A stretch of DNA of 64,000 nt from Cavenderia fasciculata (Eukaryota; Evosea; Eumycetozoa; Acytosteliales; Cavenderiaceae), in the NCBI RefSeq assembly GCF_000203815.1, contig NW_004457624.1:62001-126000 (forward strand). The letters are read 5' to 3'. The notes under the pieces are model-generated. The model searched no databases and was not told the origin of the DNA. It saw nothing but the letters and a program-made list of their open reading frames with translations. The position numbers and the translations under genes are program-made. The stretch's first letter is position 1. Each line of letters opens with the position of its first letter. Of the stretch, positions 35,071 through 46,413 are shown piece after piece.

Positions 35071-37178
35071 ATGTTATCTCAACTGCTCTCTCCTTCAAAA
35101 CTAAAAACACTTACTTTTAAATCGATATCATCGAGATCATCAATATCATCAACATTATTCACAAACCAACTATCATCATCACTATCAACTTTGACTCTAT
35201 CCTATCAACTCAACACCACTCAACAACAACAACAACAACAACTCAAAGACCATCATCATCGATGGTTCTCTACATCAAATAGAAATAGTACATTTGATGA
35301 TAATATCTGTTTGGTTCAAGTGAATAACCATTCAATTACATCATCACCATCACCAACAACGGTAGATCAAATAGATAAATGTATTAACAATTTAAATACA
35401 CCTAGTAAGTATAAGATTATATAATCGTCAACATTATCTATGTCTTTCCCTTTCTAACACCCGCTCTTTTTTTACCTCCCAACTAGTTGTATTCTCTGAA
35501 ACTAATCAAGATGATATCATTGATTGGTTTATCAATACTTATGGTATGCCAAAGTCATCATCACCATCTAAACTCGTCGATACCACCTTGCCTCTCAGAG
35601 GAAGAGATTTTGTGCTTGAATGGGTATATGATTACATCAAGGCTGCCTATACTGCCGATCGTGACCCCAGACAACCAATTATCGTAATTGTTGGTGCACC
35701 TGGAATGGGAAAGACCAGACTAATGGAATCTATCGGTGATTACATCTCAACCAGAGATAATAGTACTCTTCCAAAACACCATCTAGATTTGTCAATATCA
35801 TTTGGTAGTCGTACACCCTATTGTCCATCACTAGACAGTGATCCCAGTCTATCAATTTGCTCCAGAATACTTTATCGATACTTTGTTGAAGGATCTGGTG
35901 TCTCATTCCAATCATTTGTTGAAACAATCAAAAGTTGTATTGATCTGACAGAAATGACGACGTCAAGTTGCTTTTCAATGATCAAAAGACATATGGTCCG
36001 TACAAATCAAACTCGACCAGACTCAAAATCCATACGAAAGATCATCAAACCTCGAAGCCATTGTCAAATCTATATCAAACAATCTATTAAATAGAGACCA
36101 ATCTAGTCCCATATTTTGCAATGTCATAATGACTGGATCGATATCACATGGTGATTTATGTATGGCTGTTCCGGCTACACGCAGTTTATATGTTACTATA
36201 TCCAGCACTCTCAGCCAAAAAGAGTATATGTACATTGCAAGGAAAATGATTGGAAGAAAGAAATCCAATCTACCTCAAGTCAAAAGAGCATTAAGGTTCA
36301 TGGGTGGATGGCCAAGTGCTCTCGATATTTTTTTCAAATCAATTCCAAGTGACTTGGATAGTGTCAATACATCGCAGTTGTTAGAACTATGTGATGGTCC
36401 ATTGAACAAACTGTACCCAAATCAAATGGATCAAACAATGACTGATATCATTACACACTCTATTGCTGGTATTATACACGATGGGTTCGAAGAACATGAA
36501 ATCAAATCACCACCATTTTTCAGCCTCAAACACTCATACTGCTTCACATTCTCTTGTTTCGAATCGATTTCCGTTCCACTCAACTTTATCAGAAGACACC
36601 TAAATACATTTGATGGAAATCAAACACGTCCAGCATTTATGGTGCCACTTGGCAAAGTCATTAAACTATTAGAGACTGAAGATATGAATGATAGATCGTG
36701 GCAAGAACTGAATGAACATTTTTTGTCAAGCAAACTCTCGGCTCTCAAAGAGGTTGAATTGGAGTATGTCACACTGAAAGATATCTATGGTGATGCAGTC
36801 TATTTCTATCCGGAAATGAAAGATATGTGCTATACTACTCGAGATGATGTTGTTTATCTTGGAGATTCAAAACTTTTAAAAGGTAAAGACCCCAAATTTA
36901 CAACACAGGATTTAAAAGGTGTATTGGAAAACATTCAAAAAGCAGCCACTAAAATGGGAAACAGTCAATATATAGTTGTAATCTATACAAATGGATACAT
37001 CACTCAAAGAATGCTCAACTATGATTTCCCAAATGTACTTGGAGACCAAAGGGCTATTGTCATTTGTAACAGATTCATAAGACCAAGGAGAATAACCGAA
37101 CATACCATCGACAAGATGTATAATTTCCAACATGTAGACTCTTTCTACTCTCTTTTTTCAGACTTTATTCAGATTTGA
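35071..37178 (+). pseudogene. Second unit: Crinkler/RHS-like NTPase gene, frameshifted
   Basis: Paralogue of the gene at 37505-39642. Exon 1 is 35071-35404; exon 2 starts at 35487. Presequence with RWFSTS, RGRDFVLEWVYDY and Walker A GAPGMGKT are intact. At about 36014-36035 a net 59-base deletion relative to the downstream copy shifts the frame, and translation ends at TAA 36092-36094. The remaining frame is open from about 36100 to 37178 and still encodes GGWPSALDIFF and the C-terminal domain. There the ESK of the sister copy reads DSK. It could be a pseudogene, or two separate proteins. Parts of exon 2 (about 35770-36012) are almost base-identical to the sister copy, suggesting recent duplication or conversion. 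Confidence 0.75.
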
Positions 37179-37289
37179 TAACAGATTTGATATTACATTA
37201 TTACCTCTTCAATAAATTTAAAAGATATTTATTATCAGTAGGTCGAGTGAGAATCCTTTCAAAGTCACCATCAAATTTTATATAACAAT

Positions 37290-37430
37290 AACTATATCCC
37301 AATGATACCTAATAATGAAGAATATCGATGGTGATCAATACATACATCAAAGAGCATATAGCTTCCTTTCTTTTCTTTTAAAAATCGAACTGTAACCTCA
37401 TCATCTTTGGAGTGCACTAGCTTGTGCTAG
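37290..37430 (+). repeat. Spacer repeat of the tandem array, copy 2
   Basis: Second copy of the 34776-34918 spacer, placed just upstream of the intact third unit. Confidence 0.85.
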
Positions 37431-37504
37431 TTGCTTTATAATCAATGATTGGTCATATTAATAATCATCAAAAAAAAATAGAGGTACAACTATTATCAAC
37501 TACC

Positions 37505-39642
37505 ATGTTGTCTCAGCTACTCTCTCCTTTAAAACTAAAATCACCTTCTATTAAATCAATATCAACAACAACAACAACATCACTATCATCAACATTATTC
37601 ACAAACCAATTATCATTATCGTCATCTCAACCACCTTTGACTCTATCCTATCAACTCAACGCCCAACAACAACTCAAAGATCACCATCATCGATGGTTCT
37701 CTACATCAAATAGAAATAGTACATTTGATGATAATATCTGTTTGGTTCAAGTGAATAACCATTCTATTACAACATCACTGCCAGCGATAGATCAAATAGA
37801 TAAATGTGTTAACCCATTCAAGAATAACCCAAGTAAGTATAAGATTACATAATCATCAACATTATCTATGTCTTCCCTTTCTAACACCTCCTCTCTTTTC
37901 CTTCCCAACTAGTTGTATTCTCTGACACTAAACAAGATGATATCATTGATTGGTTTATCAATACTTATGGTATGCCAAAGTCATCATCACCATCTAAACT
38001 CGTTGATACCACTATGCCTCTCAGAGGAAGAGATTTTGTGCTTGAATGGGTATATGAATCTGTCATGGAAACCTATACTACTGCCAACCATGAGACGGGT
38101 CCCAGACAACCAATTTTAATTTCAGGAGCATCTGGTATCGGTAAGACTAGACTAATGGAATCTATTGGTGATTACATCTCAACCAGAGATGATAGTCCTC
38201 TTCCAAAACACCATCTAGATTTGTCAATATCATTTGGTAGTCGTACACCCTATTGTCCATCACTAGACAGTGATCCCAGTCTATCAATTTGCTCCAGAAT
38301 ACTTTATCGTTACTTTGTTGAAGGATCTGGTGTCTCATTCCAATCGTTTGTTGAAACAATCAAAAGTTGTATTGATCTGACAGAAATGACAGCATCAAGT
38401 TGCTTTTCAATGATCAAAAGACATATGGTCCGTACAAATCAAATTAAAGAGGATCTGAAAATGTTAGTCAACTTTGGTATTGATGATGTTCAACATACAA
38501 TCAACGAGACTACTCAAAATCCATACGAAAGATCATCAACCCTCAAAGATATGGTCAAATCTACAGACAATCTATTAAATAGAGACCAATTTAGTCCCAT
38601 ATTTTACAATGTCGTAATGACTGGATCGATATTGGATGATGATTTACAATCGGCTGTTCGCCAAACATCATCTGACTATAGTGTTCCTATATCCAACACT
38701 CTCAACCAAGAAGAGTATATGGATATTGCAAGGAAAATGATTGGCAAGGACAAATCCAATCTACCTCAAGTAAAAAGAGCATTAAAGTTTATGGGTGGAT
38801 GGCCAAGTGCTCTCGATATTTTTTTCAAATCAATTCCCAGTGACTTGGATGCTCTCAATACCTCGCAGTTGTTAGAACTATGTGATGGTCCATTGAACAA
38901 ACTGTACCCAAATCAAATGGATCAAACAATGACTGATATCATTGCATACTCTATTGCTGGTATTGAAATGCTCTATCCAAACTATACACATAATGCCAAA
39001 TCACCACCATTTGAAGACATCCAACCCTTTTGCTGCTACACATTCTCTCAAGTTTACTCGATGATTTCCGTTCCACTCAACTTTATCAGAAGACATTTAA
39101 ATACATTTGATGGAAACCCAAACCGTCCAGCATTTATGTCACCACTTGGAAAAGTCATTAAACTATTAGAGACTGAAGATATGAATGATAGATCGTGGCA
39201 AGAACTGAATCAACATTTTTTATCAAGCAAACTCTTAGCCATCAAAGAGGTCGAATTGGAAGATATCACACTGAAAGATATCTATGGTGATGCAGTCTAT
39301 TTCCCTCCAACCATTAAAGATATGGATTATGATACTCGATATGGTGATTATGTTTGTCTTGGAGAGTCAAAACTTTTAAAAGGTAAAGACCCCAAGTTTA
39401 CAATAAACCATTTCAGAGGTGTATTGGAAAACATTCAAAAAGTAGCCACTAAAATGGGAAAGAGTAAATATATAGTTGTAGTCTATACAAATGGATACAT
39501 CACTCAAACATCAATGAATGAGTTCCAAAAAGTAGTTGGAAACCAAAAAGCTATAATAATTTGTCAAGGTGTCAAAAACAAAGATGATCAAGTACTTCGA
39601 ACAGCTAAATCTTTCTATTCTCCTTTTCCAGACTTTATCTAA
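37505..39642 (+). CDS. Crinkler/RHS-like P-loop NTPase with REase-like C-terminus, mitochondrial presequence
   Basis: Intact third unit of the array, exons 37505-37832 and 37913-39642, 685 aa. Residues 1-70 are Ser/Thr/Leu/Lys-rich without acids early on and reach RWFSTS at 63-68, a classic mitochondrial cleavage context. Walker A GASGIGKT is at 181-188 after RGRDFVLEWVYES. A VVMTGSI strand is near 343-349. GGWPSALDIFF at 404-414 resembles the GGxPRALE helix of Crinkler/RHS and other STAND-like NTPases. Near the C-terminus GDYVCLGESK (587-596) followed by YIVVVYTNGYI has the shape of a PD-(D/E)xK nuclease core with ExK at 594-596. Family and nuclease assignments are inference from motifs. An upstream in-frame ATG at 37445 exists; 37505 is preferred because it matches the ATG of units 1 and 2. 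Confidence 0.7.
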
Positions 39643-39860
39643 ATAGATTCTACACATTATTTTATTTCAATAAATTAGAGAAATTTAAAAATACAATTAG
39701 TCTTATCCATCTTTCAATCCGATATCAATTTGATTTCATTGAAAAAAAAATCGAGATTTTTTTAACAAAAGTAGTTAGATAAGAGTGAGACTCTTTGAAA
39801 GTCCATCATTTTATCTATCTTTCTATACTTACCTACTTAGATATATATATATAGTTAACA

Positions 39861-40431
39861 ATGCAAGTAAGTGTAACAGTTTAGATACTATAGATAGATA
39901 GCAACACCATAGTTAAGTTACTCACTCATATCTTATTCTTTCTAGAACTTTGCCGAAAAGGAAGAATACAAGAACTACTTGGAAAAGAGTGGTGTTATCG
40001 ATGCTTTAACAAAGGGTTGGTGTTTAAATCATTTTAAAAGAATAAGATTAGTCATGATAGATAGAGTAGATCAAGTTATTAACATTGATTGATTGATTAA
40101 AAAACAAACAAACACTATAGTACTCGTAGGTTTATATGAAGAGACTGAAAAGCCATCAGATGCTTTAGAATTCATCAAGAAACATTTGGGTAACTCTTTG
40201 GGTATCGATGTTGAAGCTTTGAAGCAAGAAAATGTTGAATTAAAGGCTGAAGTCGTTGCTTTGACTCAACGTGTTGAAGATCTTTCAAAAAAGGTAAGCA
40301 ACAACAATCTGAACCTCCATCATCATCATCATTTAGATAGTAGTAGTAGTAGGAATAACAACTATTAACACAATTCAATTCTTTCATATATATATATATA
40401 GCTTGAAGCAGCTCAAAAAGCAACAATCTAA
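39861..40431 (+). CDS. mycbp: MYCBP (AMY-1) family protein
   Basis: Small helical/coiled-coil adaptor; in animals it binds c-Myc and AKAPs and also occurs in cilia. Exons 39861-39866, 39946-40015, 40121-40293, 40402-40431, total 92 aa. The body NYLEKSGVIDALTKVLVGLY and EETEKPSDALEFIKKHLG matches the MYCBP family closely, followed by a leucine-rich coiled coil. The first coding exon has only ATG CAA before GTAAGT. Exon 2 uses an uncommon GTTGGT donor. The host lacks Myc, so the role must be another one. Confidence 0.9.
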
Positions 40432-40812
40432 TTCTATAAATGCTTTCGAAATCACTTTTAAACTCATCATCTTTTATTCATAACATGTCACCACAACCAA
40501 CAACAACAACAACAACAACAATAATCAATATATAAATATCTACTACGACCAAAAAGAAAGACTAAGAACGAGAAATGGAATGGGAATGGGAATGGAGATG
40601 ATAATAATCAACAATATTACATACATATATATAAATATCTATCTATCTATCTATTTTAAATCAAACATTGTTTAATCAATGAATTCACCATGTATCATAA
40701 TTAACAACGACACAAGTAATAATAATAATAAAACAAAAACATCAAATATAAATACATAAATATATATTATTATTATTATTATTATTATATTTTAATTATT
40801 ATTGTCTAATAT
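40432..40812. other. Convergent intergenic region
   Basis: Low-complexity 3' flanks with CAA, ATCT and ATT repeats. No gene is seen. Confidence 0.6.
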
Positions 40813-41682
40813 TTAAAGTTTTGGAAATGAAACTGGAAGTAAAGTTTTACTTTCCATGTTATCGAGAAGTGGCATAGTGTCGGTAACAGTTTGTCTCCAA
40901 GTATCATTCTTTAAAGCTTCATCTCTAACATTGGTACGATGTTCAAAGTTATCATATGGCCATAGATGAACTAAAACATTGAGTTTACCAACTTCACTAA
41001 AGAATACTCCACTTGGTGATGAATATTTACTTCTTTCTCCAAATCCTTTTTGGAATGTTTCTGACCCTAAACACGACGACGACACATATAGTAAAATGTT
41101 CATTAATATCAATAATATATCTATCTATCATTCATTATTTATATTTCCTGGATGATATATACATTTTCCAACCAAACCAGGTTTAGTTTGATAAGTTCTT
41201 AATTCCCAAACTTGTTTGTTTTCAAAATGATCTTGTGGAAGGTTGAGTTTACTCCATGGGAATTGTTTTAAAATGATCGACTCTGGAGTGATGATCATTG
41301 GACGAGCTTGTTTCAAGTATTGAGTCCATTCCTTGTCACTGTCCAATTGCTTACGAATAGCAGCACGTTTATCCAAACTTTCAAACTCCCACAATTGAAC
41401 AAATTGGTTAGTTGGACCCAACTCTGACACCCAAGCACCACGTAACTTTGCATCATACTTTGTCTTGTGCTGCATGTTCTCTTTGGTCAATGCAACAAAC
41501 TCTGACAATTGCTCTGGTTTGATACTGTAGGTACGTAATTCAAACACATGATTCTTGTCTGCTACAATGTTGTTTGGTCCTCCTCCAAAGTATATCTTTG
41601 GTGATGATGAAGCAGTTGAATACAATGATGACATTGTTCTCTTTGTCAATTGACTAACCAACGTTGTTTTACTTATAAACAT
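40813..41682 (-). CDS. NIPSNAP family protein
   Basis: Mitochondria-associated dimeric alpha/beta-barrel protein. Exons 41682-41163 and 41066-40813, total 257 aa. The N-terminus FISKTTLVSQLTKRTMSSLY is Arg/Lys/Ser-rich and without acids, like a mitochondrial presequence. The two NIPSNAP repeats are visible: FELRTYSIKPEQLSEFVALT in the first; WELRTYQTKPGLVGKW and PSGVFFSEVGKLNVLVHLWPY in the second. A hidden donor (TGTATAT) must be used for the family sequence to continue as GKWSETFQKGF. Confidence 0.92.
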
Positions 41683-41934
41683 TTGTGGTTATGATGATTG
41701 GGTGTATCGTTGTATGTGTGTGGGGGGTCAACGATGAAATAGAATCGACTTGATTGGTGAATATTGGGGTCGACCATCCAATACAAAAAAAAAAAAAAAA
41801 AAAAAAGAGGTGGTTTCTTTGATGAAAGTTTAAAAAAGCTTTAAATTTAAATTGTTGTATTCCTTTCATTTATTTATTTATTTATCTATCTACTTGCCTG
41901 TATATATCCTCATTCAGTATCATATCATTTAAAA

Positions 41935-43406
41935 ATGGACTCTACAAATCAAATTAATCTTGCTTTAGGTAATACCCTTCTCTCTTAATCATCATCATCG
42001 TCATCATCATGATATAACCAATAATCAATACAATAATAAGAATAGTAACAAAGAATTAGAAATGATGGATTTCAAATCAAACTACAAATATAATGGACAT
42101 ACTCTATAGAAAAGATATTCTATATCTCTCTCTCTCTTTTTTTCTCTCTTTTTCTTAATGATGTAGCTACATAATAGACCTTTCAAATCAAAGATGGTAA
42201 TTTGATATTGAACATTTGTTCTAGACAAAGCTCTATTTCATCTAGAATGTGATGATGATGATCAAATTTGGTAGTATCATTGGTCATATGATGTATTCTT
42301 CTTGCACTAGTAGTGGTTTGTTACCCCCCATCTTTACATTTTCTTCTCATACAAACAAACAAACTTCACATATGGTTTGGTCATCCCTCTACAACGAGGA
42401 TATTGTATAGATATAGATATAGATACCTTTTCAATATCTATACCCAACACCTTTTGAAAATTGAATCTTTCTATAGATTGATGGTTATTTATAATCAAAG
42501 TCAAATTTACACATCAACATTGAATCAAACACAAACAACAACATCCTCAACAACAATAATTAATAATCATAATCAACAACAACAACAACAATAATAATAA
42601 TAACAATAATAATAATAATGTACCTTTCAAATGTATCTATGTATTAATTCAATTTTTATCTGTTTTATTACACACCAACCCCTCAATAACACCAACCACA
42701 CACACACAAAAAATAATTGATAATAATATTATAATCAATCTCGAAATATTAGATGACATTATCAAGAATGCCAAGAAGAATGTGAGTATAATCAATCATG
42801 ACCAAGATTATTTCTACATATAACTAATAATAATATTATTCCTTTTTTAAAGAAAAAAATTGCTCAAAAGAAAACTGGTCCAACTAGCAGACTTGGACGC
42901 AAGCCAGCCTTAAGAAAGGCTGGAGGAGGTTCAAATACCACTACCACCACTACATCAAATACCAACGCTGCAAAGAAAAAGGTTAACCTTACTCCTGTCA
43001 AGAAAGCACCAACCGCTACCAAATTCATCAGTCCAGATAAAATCAAGATCCAAATCCAAAAGTATGTTTACACAACTTTCAATAACCCCTCGAAAACATA
43101 CCAATTTATTTACCACAACATTTAATTATTATTATTATTATTAGTAACAAGGCTAGCACTGGTGGTGGAAGAAAACCTATTACTTCCTCTGTAACTGCCC
43201 GTCAATCACCAAAGAAAATAATTGCAGCCAAGAAACCAACAACAGGTCGTATTGTTGAAGTTGTAAAGGTAGGAGGAGGTGGTAGAAGAGTTGGTGGCAG
43301 TGGTGCTGGAGCACAAAGAGGTGGAAAACGTGGTGGGGCATCAAGAGGTGGACAACAAACTGGAGATGGTCGTGGATTGACCCTTAGTGATAGATTCTCA
43401 AGATAA
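41935..43406 (+). CDS. UAP56-binding, RRM-less mRNA export adaptor-like protein
   Basis: Exons 41935-41968, 42753-42781, 42853-43061, 43145-43406, total 177 aa. The joined first exons give NLALDDIIKNAKKN, the UAP56-binding motif known from ALYREF/UIF. The rest is Lys/Arg/Gly-rich, with an RGG-like region (GGGGRRVGG, RGGKRGGASRGGQQ), and ends LTLSDRFSR, similar to the second helicase-binding tail motif of UIF/CHTOP. No RRM is present, so it is not ALYREF itself. It presumably links mRNA to the TREX helicase in the nucleus. Intron 1 is 784 bases, far longer than other introns in the window. Confidence 0.75.
41969..42752 (+). other. Unusually long intron 1 of the export-adaptor gene
   Basis: 784 bases against a typical 60-120 here. 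It contains CT-rich, TCATCA and CAACAA repeats but no gene that I can support. Confidence 0.7.
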
Positions 43407-43723
43407 AACATATATATCCAGTCTCCCAACTCCAAATGGATTAATTCCAACAAACACCATCCAACCAGGAAGAAAAAAAGAAAGAACAAACCAATCAACC
43501 AACCAAAGACGCCAGTTATTTAAATAAATTGTAAACTTATTATACACCCCCAATTCATCATCTAATGATTATTATTCATCATATCATATTATTAATATAA
43601 TCTGAACCAATTATTAGTACTACTTTCGTCATCTTTCTTTTTAGAAATAAGTTTGATTACTTTTAGTTGTTGTATACTTTTATATAATATTTAAAAGATG
43701 CTTTTAACCCCTTTTATTCAAAT
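43407..43723. other. Convergent intergenic region
   Basis: 3' flanks of the export-adaptor and eS7 genes, AT-rich; nothing else is seen. Confidence 0.6.
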
Positions 43724-44419
43724 TTAGTTGGAGTCAGAGGATGAAGATTGGACTGGGAACTCAAAGACGACTTCCTTACCAGTCAAACGGTGGTATACAG
43801 CAGTGAAGGAGTCAAGCTTGTGTTCGGTGAGAGTCATTTCCTTACGGTCAAGGTAGATCTTGTGCAACTTGCTACCGTCTTGTCTGTATCTCAATCTACG
43901 ACCAACGATGTTATTTGGGAAAACGAGGTCTTCCAAGATAGCGTCATGGACGGCCTTGACAGTACGGGAACGTGGGATCTTTTGTTGCTTGACTGGACGA
44001 GCAGCGGTAGCCTTGTGGAGGACTCTACGTTGGGCGATGAACATAACGGTCTTACCACCGAACTTCTTTTCCAATTCCCAAACCAACTTTTGTTGGATCT
44101 AAAAAAATATGAATGATGATGAGGGGAGTGATGGGGGATGATTAGATATTTGCTCTTCTTCTATTATTCCTTTCTATCTATCTATTTCAATTCATACCTT
44201 GTTGTAGGCCTTGAGTTGACGGTATGGAACGAAGACGACGACAGCCTTCTTTCCGTCAGAGACATCGTAGTCCTTGGCAGCGACGATGCTGAGGTCCTTC
44301 AAGTCCTTGAAGTCACTGCTGTTGTTTTCCAAGTCCAAGAGGGCTTGAGCAACAGTGTTCTCAAATTCGGTAATTTGCTTACCGTTGGCCTTAACGATCT
44401 TCTTGTTGGTAGTTAACAT
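43724..44419 (-). CDS. rps7: 40S ribosomal protein eS7
   Basis: Component of the small ribosomal subunit. Exons 44419-44198 and 44098-43724, total 198 aa (human 194). Signature segments are [58 protein letters not shown] and [12 protein letters not shown]. Codon use is more G/C-rich at third positions than neighbours, as expected for a highly expressed gene. It is divergent from Arp1. Confidence 0.97.
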
Positions 44420-44945
44420 TTTCCTGTAGTAGATAGATGTAGTATTGTATGTTGTAGATGGATGAAATGGTTAGTGTCTCTTTTCAATCTCTGTGTGGCT
44501 ACTGTGCTTCTGTAAAGTTATAGAGTATCACATACAACTAGTCCTCTAAGCGCTGGGTGACAAAAAAGGGTCTTCTCAATGTAGGGATGACCGCGACAAA
44601 GCCAGCTGCAACACGTCTCTGCGAAACTCTATCGAAAAAAAAAGCAAAAATATTTATTAATCAAAAATTCAAAACAAACTCGAAATTTTTTGCCTTGTGT
44701 GGTGCGTGACAATGAGGGAGGGAAGATTTTCACAGGGATGGTGAAGTTGAGCTAGCTAGTTTTATCATTAATGATTATATTGATTCTTATTTTATAAATT
44801 ATATATATTTTAATCATCATCATTCACTTACTCTATTGAAAAGAGTAGTATAATTGTATCATCATCTATATTTGTAAATTATATATATAAAAAGACAAAG
44901 TCAATCATTCTTTTGGATTAGTATTAGCTATTAGAGATAGAAGAA
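44420..44945. promoter_or_regulatory. Divergent promoter region eS7 (-) / Arp1 (+)
   Basis: 526 bases. A G/C-richer island at about 44540-44630 (AAGCGCTGGGTGAC, GACCGCGAC, CAGCTGC) stands out in AT-rich DNA roughly 120-210 bases upstream of the eS7 start. It is a candidate ribosomal-protein promoter element. The side facing Arp1 is plain AT-rich. Confidence 0.5.
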
Positions 44946-46356
44946 ATGAGTAGAAACCAAGTAGAGTTTTCAAATCAACCTGTCGTTATCGATAATGTAT
45001 GTTGTTAAGAGATATGTGAGTAATTATGGTATAAACACTCCACTAACACCTTTTGAATAATCAAATTACATTTAACTTGTATTTAGGGTTCAGGTTTCAT
45101 TAAAGCAGGTTTTGCAGGACAAGATCAACCTTCTTCTATATTTTCATCATTGTAAGAAGGAGAAGAACAAAGAGGAGATTTGTTTTTTAAAAAAAGATGA
45201 ACTAATGATAATAATTAATATCTTTTATACTTTTTGTATAGGATTGGTCACCCAAAGTATAAAAAGGTGATGGGATCAAATGTAGATGGGGATTCATCAT
45301 TTTTCGTTGGAGACAAGGTCACAGAGATGAGAGGAGTATTAAAATTGAGACATCCAATGGATCATGGTGTTGTAATGAATTGGGAGAATATGGAACGTAT
45401 TTGGAATCATACATATGAATTGTTAAAGATTCAATCATCTGAAGTATGGATAAAACACACATTATTAAAATAGATATCAAATTCTAATCTTTATTTTCTA
45501 TTATTATTATTATTAGCATCCAGTATTAGTTACAGATGTACCACATAATCCAAGATTACATAGAGAAAGAGCAGCAGAATTATTCTTTGAAACCTATAAT
45601 ACACCTGCTTTATATTTCTCGATACCAGCAGTACTCAGTCTATATGCAAGTGGTCGTACTACTGGTGTGGTTTTAGATTCTGGTGATGGTGTTACTCACA
45701 CTGTTCCAGTGTTTGAAGGTTTTGCCTTGCCACACGCCATCACACGTATAGATATAGGAGGTAGAGATATTACCAATCATTTGCAATACCTACTAAGAAG
45801 AGCAGGTTACAACTTTAGAACAAGTGCCGAGCTCGAAGTGGTTCGTATCATAAAGGAAAAGAACTGTTATGTTGCATTTGATCCTGCCAAAGAGGAAGAG
45901 TTGTTGGAACCAGAGGCCGGCACTAGTCGTCCCGTTCAAACAACATACACATTGCCCGATGGCCAAACTATCGATTTGGGTGCCGAAAAGTTCCGTGCAC
46001 CAGAACTTTTATTCCATCCAGACATTATTGGCGACGAATCACCAGGTATTCATCAATGTCTTGACACTTCAATCAGAAAGAGTGATATGGATCTTAGAAA
46101 GACTTTGTACTCTAATATTATCCTAGGTGGTGGCTCTACTCTGTTCCACGGATTTGGTGAACGTCTTCTCAACGAAGTCAAGAAATTGGCGCCCAAAGAC
46201 GTTAAAATCAAAATCTCGGCTCCTCTTGAAAGAAAATATTCTGCTTGGATTGGTGGTTCTATCATGGCTTCCTTGTCGACATTCAAAGATTTATGGGTTA
46301 CTCATCAAGAATATGAAGAAGAGGGTGCTGCTATTTTACATAGAAAGATTCTTTAA
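44946..46356 (+). CDS. arpA: Arp1 (centractin), dynactin filament subunit
   Basis: Actin-related protein forming the short filament of dynactin. Exons 44946-44996, 45087-45151, 45242-45443, 45517-46356, total 385 aa (human 376). Actin-fold motifs [34 protein letters not shown] and [16 protein letters not shown] are present. Arp1-specific segments are [48 protein letters not shown] and the end [11 protein letters not shown]. The 57 bases to the SMC6 stop leave almost no convergent spacer. Confidence 0.95.
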
Positions 46357-46413
46357 AAGACAATGACATAAATATTTATTTTACACACAATAAAAGAAAA
46401 AGGATTTAAATAT

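Noticed and set aside
36129-37178. Downstream half of array unit 2 as an independent normal gene
   Set aside because: It aligns to the middle and end of the intact unit 3 without its own leader or start context, so a frameshifted copy is simpler.
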